In this document: positions 32,699 through 42,565 of the stretch, one piece after another
Position numbering within the stretch: the first letter of the stretch is position 1
How the letters are laid out: every line of letters starts with the position of its first letter
Origin: Pseudoselenomonas ruminantium
GTDB taxonomy: Bacteria; Bacillota; Negativicutes; Selenomonadales; Selenomonadaceae
DNA: 64,000 nt
Assembly (NCBI GenBank): GCA_015058655.1
Contig: SVBX01000004.1
Coordinates: 62,001-126,000, forward strand
Direction of reading: 5' to 3'
The notes under the pieces: generated by a model
The model's input: only the letters and a program-made list of their open reading frames with translations
The model's database searches: none
Told to the model about the DNA's origin: nothing
Position numbers and translations under genes: made by a program

Positions 32699-33643
32699 TC
32701 AGAACAGCCCCAGGGTCTTGGTCACCAGTATCCACCCGAAGATAGTGAAACAGGACAGCCCCGTGGTGAAGATGACGCAGTTGCCTGCCAGCTCCGCATC
32801 GCTGCCCATCTGCTGGGCCATGGCGAAGGAGGCCACGGCGCAGGGAGTGGCGAAGATGGCGATGAGGGTCACGAAGTCCACCCCTGTAAAGCCAAGCCAC
32901 GCGGCCAGGGTCAGCAGTAGGGCGGGGGCTAGGACCAAGCGAGTGGCAGAGCAGAAGATCAGCTCCCAGCGGTGATGGCTGGTGGTGCCCAGGCGGAAGC
33001 TGGCCCCCAGGATGATGAGGGCCACGGGGGTGGTGGCGGCGGCTACCTCCCCCAGAGGCTTCAGCACGGAGGCGGGCAGGTGCAGGTCTATGAGCCGAGC
33101 CAGTCCTGCGGCGATGGCGCCCAGGATCATGGGATTTTTCAAGATGTCCTTGCAAGTGGGCCAGAGATCCAGCTTGCCTCCCCGGCAAGTCTCCAGCGCC
33201 ACCACGGCCAGCACATTGTACATGGGCACGATGAAGGCGATCATCATGGTGGGCACAGCCAGTCCCTCGCTGCCGAAGATGTTGCCCACCAAGGGGATGC
33301 CATAGAGGACGAAGTTGCTGCGGAAAATAGCCTGGGCTATGGCTCCCCGGCGGATAGGCAATTTCTTCTCAAAGGCGTAGGCGGCGCCCATGCCCAGCAG
33401 GAAGAGGAAAAGCACTCCCAGGCACCCGAAGACGATGAGCTTCGGCCTGAAGGCGGCGGCATAGTCTGCCATATAGAGGTTGTAGAACATCATGATGCAG
33501 AAGAAAACCTTGAAAACCATGCGGTTCACATGATTCAGCTCTTCTTCGGTCAGGAGTTTCAACTGCTTCACCATGGCGCCGATGCCCATGAGAATGAACA
33601 TGGGCACCACGGCGCTCACGGCAATGAAAAAATTACTGGTCAT
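32699..33643 (-). CDS. AEC family (auxin efflux carrier-type) transporter
   Basis: 314 residues with about ten hydrophobic segments. FFIAVSAVVPMFILMGIGAM and VNRMVFKVFFCIMMFYNLY open the N-terminal repeat, and the second repeat begins near NPMILGAIAAGLARLIDLHL. Bacterial members export or import organic acids such as malate. Substrate unknown. It is monocistronic and shares a terminator with the repeat region. Confidence 0.85.
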   Translation of the reverse strand: MTSNFFIAVSAVVPMFILMGIGAMVKQLKLLTEEELNHVNRMVFKVFFCIMMFYNLYMADYAAAFRPKLIVFGCLGVLFLFLLGMGAAYAFEKKLPIRRGAIAQAIFRSNFVLYGIPLVGNIFGSEGLAVPTMMIAFIVPMYNVLAVVALETCRGGKLDLWPTCKDILKNPMILGAIAAGLARLIDLHLPASVLKPLGEVAAATTPVALIILGASFRLGTTSHHRWELIFCSATRLVLAPALLLTLAAWLGFTGVDFVTLIAIFATPCAVASFAMAQQMGSDAELAGNCVIFTTGLSCFTIFGWILVTKTLGLF

Positions 33644-33744
33644 ACTGGTTACTTCCTTTGTTTTAGTCTGCCAACATTATGACACAGATGGGGAGAGAAG
33701 GGAAGATTGACGGTCAGGGATTTTGCAGAAAAGAGCAGGGATGA

Positions 33745-33774
33745 TTGACAGCTGTCAGCAATAATTGTTAGAAT
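33745..33774 (+). promoter_or_regulatory. promoter of the PIN toxin-antitoxin pair
   Basis: TTGACA, 18 bp, TAGAAT; the spacer begins with the palindrome-like GCTGTCAGC. Confidence 0.7.
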
Positions 33775-33816
33775 AAAGTAGGAATTGTTTGAAAATCATA
33801 GCGGGGGGTGTGTTTT

Positions 33817-34062
33817 ATGTCTCCATTAAGACAAGAAGCAATTTCGATGGTGACGGCCATGCCGGAGATGGGATTGGCAGCATTGATGCAGTATATAAGG
33901 GAATACCAATCCAAGTTCAGCGAAAACGAAGATGAAGTGACCGTCAAGATGAAAGAACATGACCCTTTTTTAATGGCGCTGGGTGATGATAGGCTGGTTA
34001 CACATACAGGGATAGATGTAGAAGCATATTTGAAGGAGCTAAGGGAAGATGATCGAATGTAA
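33817..34062 (+). CDS. probable antitoxin partner of PIN toxin
   Basis: 81 residues from ATG 33817 behind GGGGGG. Sequence MVTAMPEMGLAALMQYIREY followed by an acidic region and KMKEHDPFLMALGDDR. No standard DNA-binding antitoxin fold is obvious, but the gene overlaps the PIN-domain gene by 14 bp, which is the usual coupling of antitoxin and toxin. Confidence 0.65.
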   Translation: MSPLRQEAISMVTAMPEMGLAALMQYIREYQSKFSENEDEVTVKMKEHDPFLMALGDDRLVTHTGIDVEAYLKELREDDRM

Positions 34063-34477
34063 GCGTGTTTTTCTGGATACAGCTCCTGTAATCTATTATT
34101 TGCAGCAAGACGAAAAGTATTTTAAAAAAGTCAAGAATATTTTCTACAATTTGCGAACATCAAAAGCGTCATTTGTGTCTTCTGACATTATGTTGGCCGA
34201 ATACAGTGTCTTTCCCTTGCGAACAGGTAAAGAGAATTTGCTTCGAGCTTTGAATGAATTCGTTGTTCTGGCTGATGTGGAAATCGTACACACATCGAAT
34301 GAAATTGCCATGCAGACTGCCAGGATACGGGCTGATTATAAGGGGTTCAAGAGTATGGATGCATTTCAGATTGCGACGGCTGTGATTAGTGGTTGTGACC
34401 TGTTCTTGACTAATGATAAACAGTTAAGGCAATATCGGGATATGAAGTGTACTACAGTTGAAGACTTTGATATTTGA
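34049..34477 (+). CDS. PIN-domain ribonuclease toxin (VapC-like)
   Basis: 142 residues. All four PIN acidic positions are visible: FLDTAPVIYYL, SSDIMLAEYSV, SMDAFQIATAV and LFLTNDKQLRQY. Predicted Mg-dependent RNA nuclease inhibited by the overlapping upstream product. The low-GC pair sits between core genes, suggesting transfer. Confidence 0.85.
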   Translation: MIECKRVFLDTAPVIYYLQQDEKYFKKVKNIFYNLRTSKASFVSSDIMLAEYSVFPLRTGKENLLRALNEFVVLADVEIVHTSNEIAMQTARIRADYKGFKSMDAFQIATAVISGCDLFLTNDKQLRQYRDMKCTTVEDFDI

Positions 34478-34500
34478 TAGAAAATTGGGGTGGAAAGCAT

Positions 34501-35301
34501 ATGGGAGATATTAAAATTGTCTTTTCGGATATAGATGGAACCTTTTTGAATGGCAACAGCCAGGTGAATCCCAGGACGGGGCAGGCGGCCAGGGCTTTGG
34601 TTGCGAAAATGCCCTTTGTGCTGGTGTCGGCCAGGATGCCGGAGGCCATCTATCCTATCACTGAGGAAATCGGCATCAAGATTCCTATTATCAGCTACAG
34701 CGGCGCCCTGGTGCTGACGGAAAAAGAGGAAGTCCTCTTCGACAAGCGCATGGAGGGTACGGACACGGGCATGGTGCTGGGGGTCATCCAGCGGGATTTC
34801 CCTCAGGTAACTTTGAACTACTACGCAGGACGCCACTGGTATGTGGAGGGCATTGACCAGCGGGTGCAGCGGGAAATGGACATCACCCAGGCTCAGGCCG
34901 AAGTCAGGGACTTTGAGGAAATCCTCCTGACTGAGGAAATGCCCAACAAGATTCTGGTGATGGCAGAGCCGGAGGATTGCGAGCGCATGGAGAAAGAGCT
35001 GTCAGCGCAGTTCCCCTCCCTGCACATCGTGCGCTCCTCGGATATCCTGCTGGAAATCATGGACAAGAGCGTCAGCAAGGCTGCGGGCATCGAGGTGATG
35101 CTGCAGCACTTCGGCCTCACGGCAGAGGAATCGCTGGCCTTCGGGGACAATTACAACGATGTGGAAATGCTGAAATACTGCGGCAGGAGCGTAGCCATGG
35201 GGAACGCCCCGGAGGATATCAAGGCCCTTGCCAGTGCGGTGACCCTCAGCAATGAGGAGGACGGGCTGGCTGAGTATCTGGAGAAGAATGGGATTATCTA
35301 A
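34501..35301 (+). CDS. Cof-type HAD-superfamily phosphatase
   Basis: 266 residues from ATG 34501. Motif I FSDIDGTFLN with the nucleophile Asp, motif II ISYSGA, the Lys of motif III near SVSKAAGIEVML, and motif IV FGDNYNDVEMLKYCG are all present, with the C2B-type cap between. Such cytosolic enzymes dephosphorylate sugar phosphates or flavin nucleotides. It is close behind the PIN toxin gene, but its function is likely unrelated. Confidence 0.9.
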   Translation: MGDIKIVFSDIDGTFLNGNSQVNPRTGQAARALVAKMPFVLVSARMPEAIYPITEEIGIKIPIISYSGALVLTEKEEVLFDKRMEGTDTGMVLGVIQRDFPQVTLNYYAGRHWYVEGIDQRVQREMDITQAQAEVRDFEEILLTEEMPNKILVMAEPEDCERMEKELSAQFPSLHIVRSSDILLEIMDKSVSKAAGIEVMLQHFGLTAEESLAFGDNYNDVEMLKYCGRSVAMGNAPEDIKALASAVTLSNEEDGLAEYLEKNGII

Positions 35302-35311
35302 ATAAAAACTG

Positions 35312-35345
35312 CCCGCAAGGCTTCTGATGCCTTGCGGGTAATTCT
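35312..35345. terminator. bidirectional terminator
   Basis: CCCGCAAGGC/GCCTTGCGGG; on the minus strand followed by CAGTTTTTATTT, so it mainly ends the asparaginase transcript. Confidence 0.75.
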
Positions 35346-35356
35346 TTATGGCTTGA

Positions 35357-36358
35357 TCAGTATTCGTAGAACATCTGCTGTATCTGCTGGCGGTCGCTGG
35401 TCTTCGTGAGGGCCAGCTGCAGCAGGATGCGGCATTTCTGCGGGGTCAGGGAGTCGCCATTCAGGAAGCCTGCCTCTGTGTAGGACTGCTCCGCAGGAAT
35501 GACGGTGCCGCTGCCTGTGCGGGTGCTGCGGACTATGATGATGCCTGCCTGAGCGGCGCGGGCGAGGGCTTCTTCGGCATCTTTGTGGATGCTGCCGTTG
35601 CCGGTACCGGCGTAGACGAGGCCCCGCGCGCCTGCTTTGATGGCTGCGTCTACGAAGAGGGCATCGTCACCGGCGTGGCCGTAGATGACCTTCACATAGG
35701 GGAGCCTGTCAGCGTCTTTCAGGTCGAACTCCGTGTGGCCTGCGTGGCGGCGGTCAACCCTGTTGTAGAAAGTTGGGTGGCCATCGTTCATGCAGCCCAG
35801 GGGGCCTAAGGGGGATTTGAAGGTATCCAGGGAAGTGGTATGGCTCTTGGTGACATGGCGGGCGCTGTCAATCTGGTCGTTCAGGCACACCAGCACCCCG
35901 CGGTCATAGGCCTGAGGGGAAGCTGCCAGGCGGACGGCGTTCAGGAGGTTCATGGGGCCGTCGGCGCTGATGGCGGTAGCCGGGCGCATGGCACCGGTGA
36001 TGACCACGGGCTTCTTGCTGTGTACGGTGAGGTTCAGGAAATAAGCAGTTTCCTCCAAAGTGTCTGTGCCGTGGGTGATGACGATGCCATCTGCATCGTC
36101 ACGGGCGAGAAGCTCATTGACCCGCCTGGCAAGCTTCAGCCAGACCTCATCGCTCATGTCCTTGCTGTCCAGGGAGGCAATCTGCTCGCCTGTGACATGG
36201 GCGTAGTCCTTGACTTCGGGCACGGCCTTGATGAGCGTCTCTACGCTGAGAGCACCGGCCTGGTAGCCGGTGACAGCAGTGCCTTCGGCTGCGCTGCCAG
36301 CAATGGTACCGCCGGTGGCGAGGATTATCACATTTGGTTTTTCAGCTGTGCCGGTCAA
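35357..36358 (-). CDS. ansA: L-asparaginase
   Basis: 333 residues. Hydrolyses asparagine to aspartate and ammonia. ILATGGTIAGSAAEGTAVTG carries the first catalytic Thr (residue 15), GIVITHGTDTLEETAYFL the second, and MRPATAISADGPMNL the conserved central motif. No signal peptide is visible, so it should be cytoplasmic although the motif pattern is close to type II enzymes. Monocistronic. Confidence 0.92.
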   Translation of the reverse strand: MTGTAEKPNVIILATGGTIAGSAAEGTAVTGYQAGALSVETLIKAVPEVKDYAHVTGEQIASLDSKDMSDEVWLKLARRVNELLARDDADGIVITHGTDTLEETAYFLNLTVHSKKPVVITGAMRPATAISADGPMNLLNAVRLAASPQAYDRGVLVCLNDQIDSARHVTKSHTTSLDTFKSPLGPLGCMNDGHPTFYNRVDRRHAGHTEFDLKDADRLPYVKVIYGHAGDDALFVDAAIKAGARGLVYAGTGNGSIHKDAEEALARAAQAGIIIVRSTRTGSGTVIPAEQSYTEAGFLNGDSLTPQKCRILLQLALTKTSDRQQIQQMFYEY

Positions 36359-36493
36359 ACTGCATCGTCCTTTCTGAAGCGCGACATATCGAGGAAGAAG
36401 ATGTCCCCCATATCTTCAGCTGGGGGCTCTTACCATAAAAACTAAAGGATTCAGGGCATTTGCATTGAATTAAGAAGGAAGGGAGGTGTGAGT

Positions 36494-37840
36494 GTGTCTA
36501 TTATAAACAAATTCATACATAAGCACAAGCGCTGGCTGAAGGTGGGGCTGGTTCTCTTCCTGGCTGTGCCTGTGATAGCATATGGTTTTCTCGTCTTTTT
36601 GAGCTACCGCGCCGCTGGCATCTTCAACTATGTGGCGGAGCACCGCCGGCTTTTTCCCGGCACTGTGACGGTGGAGCGCATTTCTGCCACGCCATTGGGG
36701 GAGGTCAGCTTCGAAAATCTCATCTGGAAGAACCCGGAAGGAGTGATCTTGGCGGATATTCCCCAGGGGGAGTTCCATGTCAAGCCGCTGGATGTCCTGT
36801 TGCGCCGCTTGGGCAGTCGCAGCGTTACTTATGTGAGGATGGAGGGGGCTTATCTGCACCTCATCTTTGATGAAAACATGGAACTGACGGGTTTCCGGCC
36901 GGCAGAAGAGCCGAAGCAGGAAAAGAAGAAAGGGCCGGGGCTTTCCATCGTGGGACTGAAGGGAGAGCGTCCCTTTGAGTGCCAGGTGGAATTCAAGAGC
37001 GGCACTATTGAAGCGGAGGCTCCTGGCAATAAGAAAACCTCTCCCCGCCGTCATGTCGTCATCGGCCATGCGGATCTTGTGGGGAAAATCAATACCAAAA
37101 GCAAGGCCAATCTCAATATCACCGGAGGACAGTTTTCCGGCACCGTGGAGGCTGATGCCTTCTACTTGTCGGGGAATCTGGACTTCACTCATGAAGTGCC
37201 CACCTATGACTTATATATCAAGCTGAAGGACTGCAATCCAGAGTCCCTGGATGTGGGCATGAAACTCAAGGACCTTGCCACAGTGGAGGGAAGGCTCCTG
37301 GGGCATTTGCCCAATCCTGTCTTTGACGGCAGGATAAGTTTTGCGGAGCTAAACCTGCCGGCTTTGAAATTCACCGAGGTGTCGGGGAACTGCCACTATG
37401 AGAACGGCCGCTTCACTGCCAATGAGGTGGGGGCAAAGATTTTTGGCGGCACGGTGGATGCCAAGGGATATTTTGACTTGGAGGAGAAGGCCTGGGGGCT
37501 CATCCTGCAGGGCAAAGATCTGAAAGCCGGGCCGGCGGTGCACAATTCTTCCCTCAAGTGCCGGGTAGTGCTGAATCTGGAAATGGAGGAGAACCGCCTG
37601 CGCCAGACCAAGTTGGTCAGGGGGAACTTCAAATCCGGCCCAGGCAGCTACCACCTGCTGCCCTTCAACAGCCTGTCGGGAAAATTTGAGCAGGTGGGCA
37701 AGACCATCACCTTCCGGGATGCTGTGATAAGCCTGGCCACAGGAGATGTGACCACTGATGCCTTCAGCATAGAGAACGGGCGGCTAAAGCTGGGGCCCAT
37801 CTATCTTCGCGAAGGGGAAAACACAACCAGAATAAGGTGA
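36494..37840 (+). CDS. AsmA-like envelope protein
   Basis: 448 residues from GTG 36494, 7 bp behind GGGAGGTG (a GTG at 36488 is too close). One N-terminal helix (WLKVGLVLFLAVPVIAYGFL), then a long beta-rich periplasmic region with repeated AsmA/TamB-like strands (EVSFENLIWKNPEGVILADI, then IFGGTVDAKGYFDLEEKAWG). Such proteins are proposed to move lipids between inner and outer membranes. A Negativicute-type diderm envelope explains its presence. Confidence 0.7.
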   Translation: MSIINKFIHKHKRWLKVGLVLFLAVPVIAYGFLVFLSYRAAGIFNYVAEHRRLFPGTVTVERISATPLGEVSFENLIWKNPEGVILADIPQGEFHVKPLDVLLRRLGSRSVTYVRMEGAYLHLIFDENMELTGFRPAEEPKQEKKKGPGLSIVGLKGERPFECQVEFKSGTIEAEAPGNKKTSPRRHVVIGHADLVGKINTKSKANLNITGGQFSGTVEADAFYLSGNLDFTHEVPTYDLYIKLKDCNPESLDVGMKLKDLATVEGRLLGHLPNPVFDGRISFAELNLPALKFTEVSGNCHYENGRFTANEVGAKIFGGTVDAKGYFDLEEKAWGLILQGKDLKAGPAVHNSSLKCRVVLNLEMEENRLRQTKLVRGNFKSGPGSYHLLPFNSLSGKFEQVGKTITFRDAVISLATGDVTTDAFSIENGRLKLGPIYLREGENTTRIR

Positions 37841-37847
37841 AGCAAGG

Positions 37848-37873
37848 CCTTCCTCTCAGGAGGAAGGTTTTTG
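37848..37873 (+). terminator. terminator of the AsmA-like gene
   Basis: CCTTCCTC-TCAG-GAGGAAGG then TTTTTG. Confidence 0.85.
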
Positions 37874-37885
37874 TTCATGCATGTA

Positions 37886-37935
37886 TTGCAAATGATAATT
37901 GATTGCATTATAATAGTAAAAGATAACAGTTATCA
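37886..37935 (+). promoter_or_regulatory. Fur-type promoter of DUF3793-flavodoxin operon
   Basis: TTGCAA (37886-37891), 17 bp, TATAAT (37909-37914). The spacer holds AATGATAATTGATTGCATT and the start region holds AGATAACAGTTATCA (37921-37935), an 11/14 match to the 7-1-7 Fur box. Iron-repressed expression is the inference. Confidence 0.65.
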
Positions 37936-37961
37936 TTTATCTTGGCAATGGTGGTGATGAG

Positions 37962-38528
37962 TTGGGAAAAGAAGGATTTGAACATCTGATGGGCTTTCAT
38001 GGAGCTCCTTTTCTGATGGGGCTGAGGCCTGCCTGCCTGCTGTCCTTTCAGAAGAGCAGGTTTGAGGATTTTGAGGGGCTGCTCTCATCTTATCTGCCTT
38101 GCTTCGAGTGCAAGGGGATTTCGGTGTTCCGCCTGTCGGAGGGGGCGGAGTTCGTGCTATTGCTGTTTTACAGGAAGAAAGAACTGGAGCTTGCGCTGCG
38201 GCAGCCGGAGGCAAAGGAACTGCTGCTGGAGCAGGGTTACCGGGAGCAGGAACCTCTGGAGGAGATGCTGGAGTATTTGCGCTCCCGCATGCAGGTAAGG
38301 AAGTCCTTTCCCCATGAGGTAGGGCTTTTCTTGGGCTATCCTCCCGCAGATGTGCGGGGCTTTATTGAGCATCGGGGCCAGGGAGCCCGCTTTGCAGGGT
38401 ATTGGAAGGTCTATAGCCAGGTGGAACGGGCCAGAGAGCTTTTTGCCCTGTATTCTGAGTGCAGCCACGCTTTCTGTACCAGGCTGGATAAGGGAGAGCC
38501 CTTTCCGGAATTGGTGCAGGCAGTATAG
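37962..38528 (+). CDS. DUF3793 family protein
   Basis: 188 residues from a TTG preceded by GGTGGTGATG; an internal ATG at 37989 is the alternative. The family signature EVGLFLGYPPADVRGFIEHR followed by GYWKVYSQVERARELF is clear. Function is unknown. It is 26 bp ahead of a flavodoxin gene and behind a Fur-type promoter, so a role in iron-limited metabolism is likely. Confidence 0.8.
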   Translation: MGKEGFEHLMGFHGAPFLMGLRPACLLSFQKSRFEDFEGLLSSYLPCFECKGISVFRLSEGAEFVLLLFYRKKELELALRQPEAKELLLEQGYREQEPLEEMLEYLRSRMQVRKSFPHEVGLFLGYPPADVRGFIEHRGQGARFAGYWKVYSQVERARELFALYSECSHAFCTRLDKGEPFPELVQAV

Positions 38529-38554
38529 ATTGTTTTTGATGGAGGTTTTGGCAT

Positions 38555-38986
38555 ATGAGCAAGATTGCAGTGGTTTATTGGTCTGGCACAGGCAACACGG
38601 AACAGATGGCAAAGGCCGTCCAGGAGGGAGCGAAAAAGGCCGGCGGGGAAGCAAGCCTTTTTGAAGTGGAGCAGTTCGGCGTAGAGGATATGGATGCTTT
38701 TGATGGCTTCGCCTTCGGCTGCCCTGCCATGGGGGATGAGGTGCTGGAGGAAGGGAGCTTCGAGCCCTTCTTTGCAGAGGCCGAAGGGAAGCTGGCCGGA
38801 GTGCCTGTGGCCCTTTTCGGCTCCTACGGCTGGGGAGGCGGCGCCTGGATGGAGTCCTGGGCGGAGCGCACCAAGAAGGATGGGGCAAAACTTATAGGCG
38901 ATGGCCTGGCCATTGAGAACGGCCCCACGGATGAGGGAATCGCCCAGTGTGAGAAACTGGGGGCAGACCTGGTGGCAGCCCTTTGA
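38555..38986 (+). CDS. flavodoxin
   Basis: 143 residues. Short-chain FMN electron carrier that replaces ferredoxin when iron is scarce. The FMN phosphate loop VVYWSGTGNTEQMA is at residues 6-19; FGCPAMGDEVLEEGSFEPF and FGSYGWGGGAWMESW are the isoalloxazine-binding loops. Starts behind GATGGAGG. Co-transcribed with the DUF3793 gene. Confidence 0.95.
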   Translation: MSKIAVVYWSGTGNTEQMAKAVQEGAKKAGGEASLFEVEQFGVEDMDAFDGFAFGCPAMGDEVLEEGSFEPFFAEAEGKLAGVPVALFGSYGWGGGAWMESWAERTKKDGAKLIGDGLAIENGPTDEGIAQCEKLGADLVAAL

Positions 38987-39029
38987 AGACGATCGCTTCC
39001 ATGTGAGCAGAAAAAATGGGATAGGATAT

Positions 39030-39076
39030 GCTTCCCCCATGAAAGGCAAAATTGCCTTCATGGGGGAAGCTTTTTC
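39030..39076 (+). terminator. terminator of flavodoxin operon
   Basis: GCTTCCCCCATGAA pairs with TTCATGGGGGAAGC, inner GGCAA/TTGCC, then TTTTTCTG. Confidence 0.9.
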
Positions 39077-39160
39077 TGTCTGTAGGCAGGATTATGGCTG
39101 AATATGGAGAATGAATGCAGCAGAGAAATGCTCAGAATGAATTATTGGGGAGGTTTTAGC

Positions 39161-39532
39161 ATGAGGTTTTTCAAGACTGTCAGGCTGTTTTGCCTGACCC
39201 TGATGATGGCGCTGGCCTTCAGCGGCATCGCTTTCGCAGGGAGCCAGGACTTTGACCTGGAGAATGGCACAGGGCGGACCATAGCTTATATTTACCTGAG
39301 CCCCACCAAGGAGGCAAATTGGATTTACCAGGACGAATTGGGGCCCAATGATGTGCTCAGGCCCGGCGAGTCGATCTTCATCACCTTTGACCCCAGGGAC
39401 AATGTGCGCTACTGGGATATCAAGGTGGTCTATGACAATGGCAAGGAAGATTATTGGGTAGGCTTGGATCTCTACCGTATTTTCAACATCACCATCCGCC
39501 CCGGCGGCACGATGACCTTTGAAAGCACCTGA
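39161..39532 (+). CDS. small secreted/periplasmic beta protein
   Basis: 123 residues from ATG 39161 behind GGGGAGG. A clear signal peptide (residues 1-26, ending SGIAFAG). Mature part DFDLENGTGRTIAYIYLSPT, LRPGESIFITFDPRDNVRYW and ITIRPGGTMTFEST resembles a widespread family of small beta-sandwich exported proteins of unknown function. Stands alone with its own terminator. Confidence 0.7.
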   Translation: MRFFKTVRLFCLTLMMALAFSGIAFAGSQDFDLENGTGRTIAYIYLSPTKEANWIYQDELGPNDVLRPGESIFITFDPRDNVRYWDIKVVYDNGKEDYWVGLDLYRIFNITIRPGGTMTFEST

Positions 39533-39553
39533 CAAAAGAATCCGGAATCGGCA

Positions 39554-39580
39554 GGCGGGCAGATGGATGCCCGCCTTTTC
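39554..39580 (+). terminator. terminator
   Basis: GGCGGGCA-GATGGA-TGCCCGCC then TTTTCT, 21 bp after the secreted protein gene. Confidence 0.85.
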
Positions 39581-39766
39581 TGATGGTCGTTTGGCGGCAT
39601 TTGCATAAGATGATGTCTTTCGCCATGAATGGGAAAATCTCAATAGCGGTGAAAATGTATATTTGGAATAAGCGGGAATATCTTAGTTTTTCCTGCGGAA
39701 TATTTTTGATGATTATAGAAAAAACAACGGAATGGATATTTTCATTAAAAGAAAATTAAGCTTAAA

Positions 39767-39823
39767 TTAAAATAAAGTTAAAATAAAATTAAAGTAAAAT
39801 TAAAATCAAAATGAAATAAAAAA
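39767..39823. repeat. phased A-tract repeat (11-bp period)
   Basis: Five successive units near TTAAAATAAAA, most exactly 11 bp long. A-tracts repeated close to the helical period should bend DNA strongly. It sits between the secreted-protein terminator (39580) and the terminator of the 46-codon gene; the rest of 39581-39766 shows no gene. Confidence 0.7.
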
Positions 39824-39824
39824 T

Positions 39825-39864
39825 AATGAGGATTACGGATGATGAATCATCCGTAATCCTCATT
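39825..39864. terminator. long perfect inverted repeat, terminator of the 46-codon gene
   Basis: 19-bp perfect stem AATGAGGATTACGGATGAT and its complement around GA, followed on the minus strand by ATTTTTTATTT. Confidence 0.85.
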
Positions 39865-39872
39865 TTGATTGC

Positions 39873-40013
39873 TTAGAAAGCAAACAGGAAAATAGAAGAA
39901 ACAGCGATGAAGAACAGGTTGATTTTTATACATTCGCGTGAAAGTGAATATACAAAGTCAGAGAAAATATCAGATTCAGTAGGCAGTCTTTTGATGTCAT
40001 TGTTGTTATGCAT
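39873..40013 (-). CDS. 46-residue putative small membrane protein
   Basis: ATG at 40013, 7 bp behind GAGAGG; stop at 39873 directly before a strong terminator. The N-terminal half is polar (MHNNNDIKRLPTESDIFSDF) and the C-terminal 16 residues, INLFFIAVSSIFLFAF, form one membrane segment. Not recognised. A sigma-28-like box lies 56-83 bp upstream, so it may belong to the motility regulon. The ribosome site, terminator and promoter together make it credible despite its size. The 160 bp further upstream are AT-rich with no gene. Confidence 0.6.
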   Translation of the reverse strand: MHNNNDIKRLPTESDIFSDFVYSLSRECIKINLFFIAVSSIFLFAF

Positions 40014-40068
40014 GTTGCATCCTCTCTTTCAAGAATATTGTTTTATATGTTGTATGTTCTTCTGCAAT

Positions 40069-40096
40069 ATATATCGTTTGTTTTGATGAAAACTTA
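40069..40096 (-). promoter_or_regulatory. sigma-28-like promoter of the 46-codon gene
   Basis: TAAG, 14 bp, AACGATATAT on the minus strand; one base shorter spacing than the flgG and flagellin boxes. Confidence 0.45.
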
Positions 40097-40252
40097 AATT
40101 GTTTTTGAAAAAATTTGATGGTTATTTTTCCTTTTTTTACAAGAGAAATAACAAAATCACAAGTTATTTATCGAATGAGTTCGAAAAAACTTAAGCGTTT
40201 TTTTCTTATTGATGCTCAAAAATTTTAAGGATAAATAAGAATAGTATAGGAA

Positions 40253-40284
40253 AAAAGTCCCGCTTTATTGCGGGACTTTTGCTT
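40253..40284 (-). terminator. terminator of the bglA transcript
   Basis: AAAAGTCCCGC/GCGGGACTTTT; T-rich on the minus side. Confidence 0.85.
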
Positions 40285-40328
40285 TTAAAGGATATTGATT
40301 TTTTATGCGAAAGCGCTGTGCTTGGGCG

Positions 40329-41838
<1,510 letters not shown>

Positions 41839-41860
41839 GCTTTTCACAGCCTTTTGAATT

Positions 41861-42184
41861 TTACTTCCCGAGTTCTTTGAATTTCTTATAGACTTCGATG
41901 AACTCCTGGGCGATGGTCTTGAAGCCCTCGGCGCTCATGAGCTGGTCCTCGGCGTGGAGAATCAGCAGGGAAAGGGTGCTGCCGGGGCCGCCTTCGGCCT
42001 CCTGCTGCAGCAGGCCTGCGTGGGCATTGTGCCCCTCCACGAATACCTCGTCACCCTCCTTGATGAGAGCTTCGGCGGCTTCGAAGTCTCCCTCCTTGGC
42101 CTTCTGGATGGCCTCGATGTAGGAGCTGCGGGCAGTGCCTACGGAGGAGATGATGTTGAATGCTATAAGTTCCAAACCTTCCAC
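41861..42184 (-). CDS. PTS lactose/cellobiose-family IIA component
   Basis: 107 residues, all-helical IIA. Phosphorylated by HPr on His77 in LLILHAEDQLM; the trimeric-helix signature IAFNIISSVGTARSSYIEAI is at the N-terminus. It passes phosphate to the IIB encoded 18 bp upstream in the operon. Confidence 0.95.
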   Translation of the reverse strand: MEGLELIAFNIISSVGTARSSYIEAIQKAKEGDFEAAEALIKEGDEVFVEGHNAHAGLLQQEAEGGPGSTLSLLILHAEDQLMSAEGFKTIAQEFIEVYKKFKELGK

Positions 42185-42202
42185 GGTGAGATTTCCTCCT
42201 TC

Positions 42203-42502
42203 TTAGCCGATGAGCTTCTTGGCAGTTTCCAGTACGCCCTTGCCGTCCATGCGGCCGTAGAGCTTCATGTCGATGGCTTCCACGGGAATGCCCGGGCAGG
42301 CAGCCTCGACCTTGGCCTTGGCAAAGCGCACCTGGGGACCAAGGAGGATGACATCAGCATCGGAAGCCTTGTCTTTGGCTTCGGCGGTGGGGTAAGCGGC
42401 AATCTCGCACTCGAAGTTCTCAGCGGCAGCAGCCTCCTGCATTTTCTTCACCAGCATAGAGGTGGACATACCAGCGGCGCAGAGAAGAATGATTTTTTTC
42501 AT
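42203..42502 (-). CDS. PTS cellobiose-family IIB component
   Basis: 99 residues from ATG 42502. The phosphorylated Cys is residue 8 in ILLCAAGMSTSML, and VILLGPQVRF is the second conserved segment. A longer start is possible but adds residues unlike the family. Confidence 0.95.
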   Translation of the reverse strand: MKKIILLCAAGMSTSMLVKKMQEAAAAENFECEIAAYPTAEAKDKASDADVILLGPQVRFAKAKVEAACPGIPVEAIDMKLYGRMDGKGVLETAKKLIG

Positions 42503-42565
42503 GATGATGCACTCCTTTTTTATGTAACAGAAATCAACTTTCATTTTATGGTTGCGATGGTTTTA

